Positions 52,201-59,962 of a stretch of 64,000 nt of DNA are shown here, one piece after another. Position 1 is the first letter of the stretch, and each line of letters starts with the position of its first letter. The notes under the pieces were generated by a model. That model searched no databases, was not told where the DNA came from, and saw nothing but the letters and a program-made list of their open reading frames with translations. Position numbers and translations under genes: made by a program. Source of the DNA: JAJPHT01 sp035526585 (GTDB lineage Archaea; Thermoplasmatota; SW-10-69-26; JACQPN01; JAJPHT01); assembly GCA_035526585.1 (NCBI GenBank), contig DATLCC010000087.1, forward strand, positions 1-64,000. Direction: 5' to 3'.

Positions 52201-54201
52201 TCACGCGGGTGGCTTCTCCGCTTCCAGACGCATCCGTATCTCCCGGAGCTTGTCCCTGTACATCGCGGCCGTCTCGAAGTCGAGCCGCTTGGCCGCGGCA
52301 CGCATCTTCGCCTCCAGCTCGTCGGCGAGGACGAGCAGGGAATCCGTGTCCGCCTCGGCGAGCTTGATCTCCACTTCCTGCTCCTTCCTCTCCCGCATCT
52401 TGCGGAGCGCCTTCACGATCGTCTGCGGCGTGATGCCGCGAAGCTCATTGTGCTCCTCCTGCTTCGCGCGGCGGCGTCGCGTCTCGTCGATCGCGCGCTG
52501 CATGGAGCCCGTGATCTGATCCGCATAGCAGAGCACCTTGCCGTTCACGTTGCGCGCCGCGCGACCGAACGTCTGGATCAGGGAGGTCTCGCTCCTGAGG
52601 AAGCCTTCCTTGTCCGCGTCGAAGATCGCGACGAGGGAGACCTCGGGAAGATCGAGGCCTTCGCGCAGGAGATTGATGCCCACGAGCACGTCGAACTGGC
52701 CACTGCGCAGATCCTCGAGCAGGTCCACGCGGTCGAGCGTCGTCACGTCGCTGTGCAGGTAGCGCACGCGGACGCCGTGGCTCGCGTAGTAGTCGGTGAG
52801 GTCCTCCGCCATGCGCTTCGTGAGCGTCGTCACGAGGACGCGCTCGTTCTTCGCGGCGCGAGCGCGGATCTCGCCCAGGAGATCGTCGACCTGGCCCGAG
52901 GACGGGCGGATCTCGATCACGGGATCCAGGAGGCCGGTCGGGCGGACGACCTGCTCGGCGATCGTCTCGCTCACCTCGAGCTCGTACGGGCCCGGAGTCG
53001 CGCTCACGTGCACGGTCTCGGTGGTGCGGCCGCGGAACTCGTCGAAGGTGAGGGGACGATTGTCGACCGCGCTCGGCAGGCGGAAGCCGAAGTCGACGAG
53101 GACCTGCTTGCGGCTGCGATCGCCATGGTACATGCCGCGCACCTGCGGCACGGTGACGTGCGACTCGTCGATGATCGTGAGGAAACCCTCTGGGAAGTAG
53201 TCGAGGAGCGTGTAGGGCGGCTCGCCGGCCTTCTTGCCGGTGAAGTGGCGTGAGTAGTTCTCGATGCCGTTCATGTAGCCGATCTCGCGCAGCATCTCGA
53301 GGTCGTACTTCGTGCGCTGCTCCAGCCGCTGAGCTTCGAGGAGCTTCCCCTGCCGCTGGAACTCGGCGAGCCGCGCCTCCAGCTCGACGGTGATGCTCTT
53401 CGCGACCCGCTCGATCTCGCTTGGAGAGGAGACGAAATGCTCCGCGGGGTGGATGACGGCTTCGTTCAGCTTCCTCCGCACGACGCCCGTGATCGGATCC
53501 ACGAGCGAGATGCTCTCCAGCTCGTCGCCGAAAAGCTCGATCCGGTGCACGTTCTCGCCGTCGGGCGAGCGCACCTCGACGACGTCGCCGCGGGCGCGGA
53601 ACTGGCCCCAGTCGGGCGCCTGGTCGTTGCGCTTGTAGTAGATGTCGATGAGCCGGCGGAGCAGGACCTCCCGGTCGAGCTTGTCACCGACCTTCAGCAC
53701 AAGGTGCTGGTCGTGGTACTCCTTGGGGTCGCCCAGGCCATAGATGCAGGAGACGGACGCGACGACGATGACGTCGGGCCGCGTCATGAGCGCCGCGGTC
53801 GTGGCGTGGCGCATCTTCTCGATCTCCTCGTTCCTGTCCGACTCCTTCGCGATGTAGAGGTCCTTCGACGGGACGTACGCCTCGGGCTGGTAGTAGTCGA
53901 AGTAGCTGACCCAGTAGGAGACCGCGTTGTCGGGGAAGAACTCCTTCATCTCCTCGTAGAGTTGCGCGGCGAGTGTCTTGTTGTGCGACACGATGAGCGT
54001 CGGCCGGCCGATCTGCTGGATGACGTTCGCCATCGTGTACGTCTTGCCCGAGCCCGTGACGCCCAGGAGCGTCTGGTCGCGCTGCCCCTTCCGGATCCCC
54101 TCCACGAGCGTCTTGATCGCCTCGGGCTGGTCGCCCGCCGGCGCGTAGGGCGCCCGCAGGTCGAAGGGGGACTTCGCGACGGACGCGGATCTCGGGGCCA
54201 C
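52201..54201 (-). CDS. uvrB: Excinuclease ABC subunit B
   Basis: The 666-residue damage-verification helicase of UvrABC. LLGVTGSGKTYTMANVI is Walker A, SYFDYYQPEAYVPSKDLYIAK the beta-hairpin region that inserts into DNA, TIIDESHVTVPQ motif II, and SLIQTFGRAARN motif VI. The C-terminal UVR motif that contacts UvrC is present (LADELEAKMRAAAKRLDFETAAMYRDKL). GTG at 54201 is the nearest start before the conserved SPFDLRAPYAPAGDQPEAI; no ATG is available in that region. Confidence 0.97.
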   Translation of the reverse strand: MAPRSASVAKSPFDLRAPYAPAGDQPEAIKTLVEGIRKGQRDQTLLGVTGSGKTYTMANVIQQIGRPTLIVSHNKTLAAQLYEEMKEFFPDNAVSYWVSYFDYYQPEAYVPSKDLYIAKESDRNEEIEKMRHATTAALMTRPDVIVVASVSCIYGLGDPKEYHDQHLVLKVGDKLDREVLLRRLIDIYYKRNDQAPDWGQFRARGDVVEVRSPDGENVHRIELFGDELESISLVDPITGVVRRKLNEAVIHPAEHFVSSPSEIERVAKSITVELEARLAEFQRQGKLLEAQRLEQRTKYDLEMLREIGYMNGIENYSRHFTGKKAGEPPYTLLDYFPEGFLTIIDESHVTVPQVRGMYHGDRSRKQVLVDFGFRLPSAVDNRPLTFDEFRGRTTETVHVSATPGPYELEVSETIAEQVVRPTGLLDPVIEIRPSSGQVDDLLGEIRARAAKNERVLVTTLTKRMAEDLTDYYASHGVRVRYLHSDVTTLDRVDLLEDLRSGQFDVLVGINLLREGLDLPEVSLVAIFDADKEGFLRSETSLIQTFGRAARNVNGKVLCYADQITGSMQRAIDETRRRRAKQEEHNELRGITPQTIVKALRKMRERKEQEVEIKLAEADTDSLLVLADELEAKMRAAAKRLDFETAAMYRDKLREIRMRLEAEKPPA

Positions 54202-54285
54202 TGCCCCGAACGAGGCCGCGCTCCGGGATGAAGCTTCGCGGAGGGCGGCCGAAAGCGGGAAAAGCCACGAGGGCCCTCGAAGCGC

Positions 54286-54891
54286 GTGGGCCGCCTCCTG
54301 CTCGCCATCCTCCTTCTCGCGCCGGCGGCAGCGGCCGCCCCGGTCGCGATCGAACCCACGGGCGACGCGGAAGCCGACGCCGTCGCCGTGAGCGGCACGA
54401 AAGACGCGCACAGCAGCTGCAGCGCCTTCGGCACGATCCCCTGCGCTGCCGTGAGCGGCACGGGGAACGCAAGCGGCTCCTCGCGCGTGGAGGGAGCGCA
54501 TCTCCTCGTCTGCCCGACGAACGGCTTCGGCACGCCGCACTGCCTCGTGAACGGCGACGACGACCAGGAGGTCGCGAGCGCGAGCCTCGAGGGCCACGCG
54601 GAAGGAGGCGCGGCAAGCCTCGCCCCCACGGGCCGCGCCAACGGCTCCCTCGTCGCCGTCGGACGCGATGGCGCCCGCGGGAGCCTCCTCGCCGTCGGAG
54701 GCGACGCCGATGGGACGATCGCGGTGTCGACGGGCCAGGCGCATGGGATCGTCGCCGTCGGGGCGGGCGAGGCGAGGGGGTTCATCGCCGCCTCGGCGGC
54801 CGGGGACGCGGAAGCCGAGGGGTGCCTGGCGACGCCTCTTGACCCATGCCATGAGGGCGTGGCTGTGGATCTCGAGCCCGAGCAACGATGA
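54286..54891 (+). CDS. Secreted glycine/alanine-repeat protein
   Basis: A 201-residue exported protein beginning with GTG (GRLLLAILLLAPAAAAAP signal peptide). The mature part has several cysteines (SSCSAFGTIPC, VCPTNGFGTPHC) and then about six degenerate repeats of roughly 13 residues built on G-x-A-x-G-x-x-x-A-V-G, suggesting a beta-solenoid or repeat fibre. No family is recognised. It diverges from uvrB with 84 bases between starts. Composition alone makes the reading frame less certain than for its neighbours. Confidence 0.55.
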   Translation: MGRLLLAILLLAPAAAAAPVAIEPTGDAEADAVAVSGTKDAHSSCSAFGTIPCAAVSGTGNASGSSRVEGAHLLVCPTNGFGTPHCLVNGDDDQEVASASLEGHAEGGAASLAPTGRANGSLVAVGRDGARGSLLAVGGDADGTIAVSTGQAHGIVAVGAGEARGFIAASAAGDAEAEGCLATPLDPCHEGVAVDLEPEQR

Positions 54892-54894
54892 CCA

Positions 54895-54958
54895 GGGCCG
54901 AAATTTTTCTGCGGAAAAATTTCGGGTCCCCGCAGCGGCAAGGATGGGGGTGACGGGA
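54895..54958 (+). repeat. Dispersed palindromic element, copy 2
   Basis: Core palindrome 54899-54924 with 11-base arms around TGCG, identical to copy 1, then GGGTCCCC and GGCAAGGATGGGGGTGACGG. It begins just past the stop of the secreted repeat protein. Confidence 0.8.
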
Positions 54959-55024
54959 ATGTCTCTCGCCCGCCCCGGAGCCGAGCCTTTTTCAGCGGGG
55001 ACCCTTTGCCAAGGATATCCCATT

Positions 55025-55108
55025 GCCGAGGTGGCAGAGCGGCCCAATGCGCCAGTCTTGAAAACTGGTGGGCGCAAGTCCTCGCAGGTTCAAATCCTGT
55101 CCTCGGCG
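55025..55108 (+). tRNA. tRNA-Ser (anticodon TGA)
   Basis: Acceptor arm GCCGAGG/CCTCGGC, anticodon arm CCAGT-CTTGAAA-ACTGG with TGA at the anticodon, a long class II variable arm, and T-arm AGGTTCAAATCCT. Discriminator G. No CCA is encoded. Confidence 0.93.
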
Positions 55109-55132
55109 CTAGCAAGGATCGTTGACGCCCCT

Positions 55133-55252
55133 GCCGGTGGGGCGGCCCAATGCGCCCGTCCCGCAGCTTGCTGCGGCGTGCGGCGCGCCCGCGGGTACGC
55201 CGCGTTGAAAACTGGTGGCAAGTCCTCGCAGGGTCACGTCCTGTCCTCGGCG
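55133..55252 (+). pseudogene. Broken, hairpin-interrupted copy of tRNA-Ser
   Basis: It shares GGCGGCCCAATGCGCC, TTGAAAACTGGTGG and CAAGTCCTCGCAGG with the intact tRNA 24 bases upstream. About 43 extra bases sit just before the anticodon loop, including the hairpin CCGCAG-CTTG-CTGCGG. The D-arm is truncated, the acceptor stem mispairs and the T-loop is mutated (GGGTCACGT), so it cannot be a working tRNA. Confidence 0.7.
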
Positions 55253-55269
55253 CTTCCACGATCGCGGGT

Positions 55270-55290
55270 GCTAGGTGACGGGTACCTAGC
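55270..55290. repeat. GCTAGGT hairpin, copy 1
   Basis: Arms GCTAGGT/ACCTAGC around GACGGGT, inside an outer pair GATCGCG (55260) / CGCGATC (55301-55307). Confidence 0.7.
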
Positions 55291-55334
55291 CCTCGCGGTA
55301 CGCGATCAGGCGCTTTCCTCGTGGGCGCGGTTCC

Positions 55335-55357
55335 GGCTAGGTGAGGGGTACCTAGCC
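55335..55357. repeat. GGCTAGGT hairpin, copy 2
   Basis: Arms GGCTAGGT/ACCTAGCC around GAGGGGT, about 100 bases upstream of the transketolase promoter. Confidence 0.7.
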
Positions 55358-55455
55358 ACATGTCACCCCCCGGTTACGCATCCCGCGCTCCGGTCGCATC
55401 GGAAGCCCCCGATGCGGTCTCGCGAAGCGGAGCTCGCCGTCCACGCGCGGGGACA

Positions 55456-55465
55456 CCTTTTATCT
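55456..55465 (+). promoter_or_regulatory. TATA promoter of the transketolase genes
   Basis: CCTTTTATCT centred about 28 bases before the ATG at 55489, fitting a leaderless transcript. Confidence 0.6.
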
Positions 55466-55488
55466 GGAAGACCCGCCTCGGCGACACC

Positions 55489-56436
55489 ATGTTCCCGCTC
55501 GCGCTGGCTCCGGCGAGGCCCGACCTCGCGGATCTCAAGGAGGCCGCCCGCCAGGTGCGCCTCGACGTCCTCCGCATGACGCACAAGGCGCAGAGCGGCC
55601 ACCCTGGCGGCAGCTTCAGCATGGCCGAGCTCGTCGTCGCCCTGTACGCGACGCGCCTCCGCGTGGACCCGAAGGCGCCCAAGGCCCCCGCGCGCGACCG
55701 CTTCATCCTCAGCAAGGGGCACACGTGCCCCGCGCTCTACGCCGTCCTTGCCGAGCGCGGATTCTTCTCGCGCGACGAGTTCAAGGGGCTCCGCCGCGCG
55801 GGCCACCTCCTCCAGGGGCACTCGGACCACAAGATCCCCGGCGTCGACATGAGCGCGGGATCGCTTGGCATGGGCCTCGGATTCGCGAACGGGGTCGCGC
55901 TGGGCCAGAAGCTCCAGGGGCACGCCGACACCCGCGTCTGGGTCATGATGGGCGATGGCGAATGCCAGGAGGGCAGCGTCTGGGAGAGCGCGATGACGAC
56001 TCCCTTCCGCAAGCTGGACAGGGTCACCGCGATCGTGGACGTGAACCAGATCCAGATCGACGGCTTCACGAAGGACGTGAAGGACGTCGAGCCGCTCGCC
56101 GACAAATGGCGCGCCTTCGGCTGGGACGTCGTGGACATCGACGGGCACGACTTCCGCCAGATCCTTTCGGCATACGAGTACGCCGACTCGCGCGTCGGCA
56201 GCGGCAAGCCCGTGTGCATCCTCGCGCGCACGAAGAAGGGCGCCGGCGTCTCCTTCATGGAGCTCAAGTCCGACTACCACGGCCGCGCCCTCACCGACGA
56301 CGAGATGAGGCGCGCGTTCGCCGAGCTCGGCGAGAGCGCGTGGGAAGGGCCCACGGCGCCGCAGGCGACGCGGGAGGGCCCTACGCGCGCGGCCGGATCC
56401 GCAGGATCCGGCCAGAGCTTCACGGGGGCGATCTGA
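55489..56436 (+). CDS. tkt: Transketolase, N-terminal subunit
   Basis: A 315-residue thiamine-diphosphate-binding half of a split transketolase, an arrangement common in archaea. HKAQSGHPGGSFSMAELV, LSKGHTCPALYAVLAERGF, GSLGMGLGFANGVALG and the ThDP motif MMGDGECQEGSVWESAM..VDVNQIQIDG are present. It moves two-carbon units in the non-oxidative pentose phosphate route. The ATG at 55489 is set by the TATA box. The C-terminal 30 residues are low-complexity and include a 10-base-arm hairpin. Its stop overlaps the next start by one base. Confidence 0.95.
   Translation: MFPLALAPARPDLADLKEAARQVRLDVLRMTHKAQSGHPGGSFSMAELVVALYATRLRVDPKAPKAPARDRFILSKGHTCPALYAVLAERGFFSRDEFKGLRRAGHLLQGHSDHKIPGVDMSAGSLGMGLGFANGVALGQKLQGHADTRVWVMMGDGECQEGSVWESAMTTPFRKLDRVTAIVDVNQIQIDGFTKDVKDVEPLADKWRAFGWDVVDIDGHDFRQILSAYEYADSRVGSGKPVCILARTKKGAGVSFMELKSDYHGRALTDDEMRRAFAELGESAWEGPTAPQATREGPTRAAGSAGSGQSFTGAI
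56391..56413. repeat. GGCCGGATCC hairpin in the transketolase N-subunit gene
   Basis: Arms GGCCGGATCC/GGATCCGGCC around GCA, in frame, encoding AAGSAGSG in the tail just before the stop. Confidence 0.6.
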
Positions 56437-57392
56437 TGTCCGTCCCCACGAAGTTCGAGAAGCCCACCGCCACGCGCGACGGCTACGGCGCGGGCCTCCA
56501 CAAGCTGGGCGCGATGGACGCGCGCGTGGTCGCGCTCGACGCCGACCTCGCCGAGAGCACGCGCAGCAAGTGGTTCCAGGAGAGCTGGCCGGACCGCTTC
56601 TTCCAGATGGGCATCGCCGAGCAGGACATGGTCCTCACCGCCGCGGGCCTCGCGTCGACCGGGCTGCGTCCGTACGCGAGCACGTTCGCCATCTTCACGG
56701 AGCGCGCGTTCGAGATCACCCGCAACGCCGTCGCGCGCCCGAACCTCAACGTCAAGATCGTGGGCTCCCACGGCGGCATCATGACCGGCGAGGACGGCGC
56801 CTCCGCGCACGCTATCGAGGACGTCGCCATCTACCGCGCGCTCCCGAACTTCCGCGTCGTCGTCCCCGGCGACGCGAACGAGGCGATGAACGCCACGATC
56901 GCGCTCAACGAGACGGACGGTCCCGCGTACCTCAAGCTCACGCGCCAGAAGGTCCCCGTGCTCACGGCGCCCGACGCGACGTTCCGCGTCGGCCAATGGA
57001 CGACCCTGCGCGACGGCGCCGACGTCACGCTGCTCGCGAACGGCGCCCTCGTCTCGGAGGCGCTCGTGGCCGCGGACCTGCTGAAGGCGATCGGCGTCTC
57101 CGCGCGCGTCGTGAACGCGCACACGGTGAAGCCGGTCGACATGGTGACGCTCGAGCGCGCGGCGCGCGACACGGGCGCGCTCGTCACGGCCGAGGACCAC
57201 AGCGTGATCGGCGGTCTCGGAAGCGCCGTCGCCGAGGGCGCCGCCGACACGTACCCCGTGCCCATCGCGCGCGTGGGCGTTCCCGATCGCTACGTGGAAA
57301 GCGGGCTCCCGACCGAGCTCTACGAGAGGACCGGGTTCACGGGCAAGGCGCTCGCCGAGGCGGCGCTGGCCGTCATGAAGCGCAAGCGGTAA
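56436..57392 (+). CDS. tkt: Transketolase, C-terminal subunit
   Basis: The 318-residue pyrimidine-binding half. RDGYGAGLHKLGAMDARVVALDADLAEST, FFQMGIAEQDMVLTAAGLASTGLRPYASTF (catalytic Glu) and GSHGGIMTGEDGASAHAIEDVA are diagnostic. TAEDHSVIGGLGSAVAE is in the C-terminal domain. It must associate with the preceding subunit; the one-base overlap supports equal expression. Confidence 0.95.
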   Translation: MSVPTKFEKPTATRDGYGAGLHKLGAMDARVVALDADLAESTRSKWFQESWPDRFFQMGIAEQDMVLTAAGLASTGLRPYASTFAIFTERAFEITRNAVARPNLNVKIVGSHGGIMTGEDGASAHAIEDVAIYRALPNFRVVVPGDANEAMNATIALNETDGPAYLKLTRQKVPVLTAPDATFRVGQWTTLRDGADVTLLANGALVSEALVAADLLKAIGVSARVVNAHTVKPVDMVTLERAARDTGALVTAEDHSVIGGLGSAVAEGAADTYPVPIARVGVPDRYVESGLPTELYERTGFTGKALAEAALAVMKRKR

Positions 57393-57406
57393 CGGAGACC
57401 GCCTGC

Positions 57407-57429
57407 GGCTAGGTGACGGGTACCTAGCC
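57407..57429. repeat. GGCTAGGT hairpin, copy 3
   Basis: Arms GGCTAGGT/ACCTAGCC around GACGGGT, 14 bases after the transketolase stop. With copies 1 and 2 it brackets the transketolase pair. Confidence 0.7.
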
Positions 57430-57451
57430 CCAGGGCTGGCGCTGGTGGATC

Positions 57452-57487
57452 AAGAAAGAAAAAATGACGCCGCCCGAAGGCGGCGTC
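57452..57487 (-). terminator. Terminator of the Hsp20-thermosome operon
   Basis: On the minus strand, GACGCCGCC-TTCG-GGCGGCGTC (9-base stem, stable TTCG loop) is followed by ATTTTTTCTTTCTT, about 85 bases past the thermosome stop. This is the clearest terminator in the window. Confidence 0.75.
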
Positions 57488-57572
57488 GTTCGCAGTCCCG
57501 GACGTCGTCCCCGCCGGCACTGGATGGCCTCGCGTCCGTGCCGGCGGCTGCGGCTTCTTCGCGCTTACGCGC

Positions 57573-59189
57573 TCAGAAGTCCTCGCCGCCGGGCGCGCCG
57601 CCCTTCGGGGCTTCGAACTCCTTGGCGGCGATGACGTCGTCGATGCGCAGGATCATCGTGGCGACCTCGGTCGCGCTCTGGATGGCCTGCGTCTTCACGC
57701 GGAGGGGCTCGACGACGTTGTTGGCGAAGCTGTCCTCGACCTTGCCGGTGTCGAGGTTGATTCCGTAGGTCGTGTGGCCTTTCTCGTGCGCGCTGCGCAG
57801 GTCGACGAGCACGTTGATCGCGTCAAGGCCCGCGTTCTCGGCGAGGGTGCGGGGGATGATCTCGACCGCGTCCGCGAACGCCTCGATGGCGAGCTGCTCG
57901 CGGCCGCCCACGGACGCCGCGTACTTGCGGAGGTGGAGCGCGACCTCGATCTCGGGCGCGCCGCCGCCGGCGACGAGCTGGCCGTCCTTGAGGGCGGTGC
58001 CGACCACGCCGATCGCGTCGTCGAGCGTGCGCTCGACCTCGTCGATCACGTGCTCGGTGCCGCCGCGGACCATGATGCTCACGGCCTTCGCGGAGGGGCA
58101 CTCGGTGACGAACGTGAGCTCGTCGTTGCCGATCTTGCGCTGCTCGACGCTGCCGGCGTTGCCGAGGTCGTCCTTCGTGAGCTCCTTGAGGTTCGAGACG
58201 ATCTTGGCGCCCGTGGCGCGCGCGAGCTTCTTCATGTCCTTCTCGGAGACGCTCTTCACGGCGAAGACGTTCTCCTTGGCGAGGAAGTGCTGGGCGAGGT
58301 CGTCGATGCCCTTCTGCGTGAAGAGCACGGTCGCGCCGCTGTTCTTCACGGTCTCGACCATGCGGCGGAGCGTCTTCTCTTCCTCGTCGAGGAAGGCCTG
58401 GAACTGGTCCGGGGCCGTGATCTCGATGTTCGCGTCGACCTCGGTCTTCTTGATCTCGAGGGCGGCGTTCACGAGCGCGATCTTCGCGTTGCGGACGTTC
58501 TTGGGCATGCGGCTGTGGGCGCGCTCCTTGTCGAGGATGACGCCGAGGACGAGCTCGCTGTCCTGGACGCTGCCGCCGGTCTTCTTCTCGATCTTGATGT
58601 TGTCCTTCTCGACGCTCCACTTGCCGTTCGCGTCCTTCTCGGAAACGGCGGCGACGGCGCGGACGGTGATGTCGGCGAGGATGTCGCTGTAGGCCGAGGC
58701 GCCCTTGGACGCCATGGAGGTGCGGGCGATGCGGAGCATCGTCTCGCGGTCCTCGGGGCGGACGGGCTTCGCGATGCTGCGGAGCACTTCGAGCGCCTTC
58801 TCGACGGCCATGCGGTAGCCCTGGGTGATGATGGTCGGGTGGAGGTCCTCGACGAGGTCCTCGGCCTGGCGGAGGAGCTCGCCCGCGAGGACGACGCTGG
58901 AGGTCGTGCCGTCGCCGACCTCGGCTTCCTGCGTCTTTGCGACCTCGATGATCATCTTCGCCGCGGGGTGCGCGACGTCGATCTCCTTGAGGATGGTCGC
59001 GCCGTCGTTCGTGATGACGACGTCGCCCATGCTGTCGACGAGCATCTTGTCCATGCCCTTCGGTCCGAGCGTCGAGCGCACCGCTTCCGCGACGGCCTTG
59101 GCCGCGAGGATGTTGTTCGACTGGGCGTTGCGGCCCTTGGTGCGCGACGTGCCTTCCTTCATGATGATGATCGGCTGGTTGCCCTGCAT
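57573..59189 (-). CDS. ths: Thermosome (group II chaperonin) subunit
   Basis: A 538-residue ATP-dependent chaperonin subunit forming a double-ring folding chamber. RSTLGPKGMDKMLVDSMGDVVITNDGATIL, EVGDGTTSSVVLAGELL and QLVAGGGAPEIEVALHLR are group II signatures. The C-terminal tail is short (APKGGAPGGEDF) compared with the long GGM repeats of some archaea. The ATG is preceded by AGGTGA. It lies 18 bases downstream of hsp20, so both belong to one heat-shock-type operon. Confidence 0.96.
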   Translation of the reverse strand: MQGNQPIIIMKEGTSRTKGRNAQSNNILAAKAVAEAVRSTLGPKGMDKMLVDSMGDVVITNDGATILKEIDVAHPAAKMIIEVAKTQEAEVGDGTTSSVVLAGELLRQAEDLVEDLHPTIITQGYRMAVEKALEVLRSIAKPVRPEDRETMLRIARTSMASKGASAYSDILADITVRAVAAVSEKDANGKWSVEKDNIKIEKKTGGSVQDSELVLGVILDKERAHSRMPKNVRNAKIALVNAALEIKKTEVDANIEITAPDQFQAFLDEEEKTLRRMVETVKNSGATVLFTQKGIDDLAQHFLAKENVFAVKSVSEKDMKKLARATGAKIVSNLKELTKDDLGNAGSVEQRKIGNDELTFVTECPSAKAVSIMVRGGTEHVIDEVERTLDDAIGVVGTALKDGQLVAGGGAPEIEVALHLRKYAASVGGREQLAIEAFADAVEIIPRTLAENAGLDAINVLVDLRSAHEKGHTTYGINLDTGKVEDSFANNVVEPLRVKTQAIQSATEVATMILRIDDVIAAKEFEAPKGGAPGGEDF

Positions 59190-59207
59190 GGTTTCACCTG
59201 GTGGAAT

Positions 59208-59795
59208 TCAATCGATGGACACGGAGTGTCCGGGATCCGCGGGGGTGGCCCGCTGGAGAGTGACGTCGAGGATGCCGTTCTTGAAGGTCGCCTTCGCGCT
59301 CTGCGGCACGACCTTCGACGGGAGCCTGACCTGCTTGTGGTAGCGGCGCGCGCCCTTCTCGACGCGCACCGTGAGGGATTCCTCCGCGACCTTGAGGCTC
59401 AGGTCGCCCTTCTCGACGCCCGGGAGCTCGACCGTGACGGCGATGTCCTTCTCCCCCTCGATGACGTCGGAGAGGGGCTCGCGGACGAGGTCGTCGACGG
59501 CGGCCGCGCCCGCGTCGATGGTGGGCGCGGAGGGGTCGCCCGTGAAGCCGGGGGCCGAGGACCCGAAGGGGGTCAGATGGGGCTGGCCGTCCTTCCCGAC
59601 GCGCATGGAGAAGCCATAGACGAAGGGCTGCTCGCGCTGGGGGGATTCGGCGTGCCGCATGGCATCCTCCATGATCTTGGAGATCATGCCCTGCATGCGG
59701 GCGAACTCCTTCTCGAAGTCCGCGAAGAATTCGGGGGGGATGCCTGCGCCAAAGCCGCGCTTCCGCCACAGATCGAAGGGGTCTTCGGGTGCCAT
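59208..59795 (-). CDS. hsp20: Small heat-shock protein Hsp20 (alpha-crystallin domain)
   Basis: A 195-residue small chaperone. The alpha-crystallin domain spans about residues 105-195 (DIAVTVELPGVEKGDLSLKVAEESLTVRVEK, then VPQSAKATFKNGILDVTL). The long N-terminal region includes a Phe-rich segment (FFADFEKEFARMQ) used in oligomerisation. ATG at 59795 has GGAGGA eight bases upstream; the TTG at 59810 is less likely. It holds unfolded proteins for the thermosome encoded next. Confidence 0.92.
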   Translation of the reverse strand: MAPEDPFDLWRKRGFGAGIPPEFFADFEKEFARMQGMISKIMEDAMRHAESPQREQPFVYGFSMRVGKDGQPHLTPFGSSAPGFTGDPSAPTIDAGAAAVDDLVREPLSDVIEGEKDIAVTVELPGVEKGDLSLKVAEESLTVRVEKGARRYHKQVRLPSKVVPQSAKATFKNGILDVTLQRATPADPGHSVSID

Positions 59796-59830
59796 GTGCG
59801 GTTCCTCCAAGCGCCCCTAAACGAGGACTT

Positions 59831-59840
59831 CTATAAGGAG
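59831..59840 (-). promoter_or_regulatory. TATA promoter of the hsp20-thermosome operon
   Basis: CTCCTTATAG on the minus strand, about 40 bases before the ATG at 59795, leaving a short leader with the GGAGGA ribosome-binding site. Confidence 0.5.
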
Positions 59841-59920
59841 CTATCGCCCTCCCGGGTCAAGTCCATGAGACGCATCGGCAGCCGTGCGAAGGACGGTCAT
59901 GCCCCGCGCGGGGAGCCGAC

Positions 59921-59930
59921 GCTTTTATAT
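59921..59930 (+). promoter_or_regulatory. TATA promoter of purF
   Basis: GCTTTTATAT, centred about 37 bases before the GTG at 59963, with GGAGG at 59956-59960 as a close ribosome-binding site. Confidence 0.55.
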
Positions 59931-59962
59931 GAGAGGCCTGATGGGCGAAGCAGTCGGAGGAC

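Noticed and set aside
54202..55077. Upstream extension of the uvrB frame
   Set aside because: It covers another repeat copy, the tRNA-Ser gene region and a plus-strand gene; UvrB proteins begin close to SPFDLRAPYAPAGDQ.
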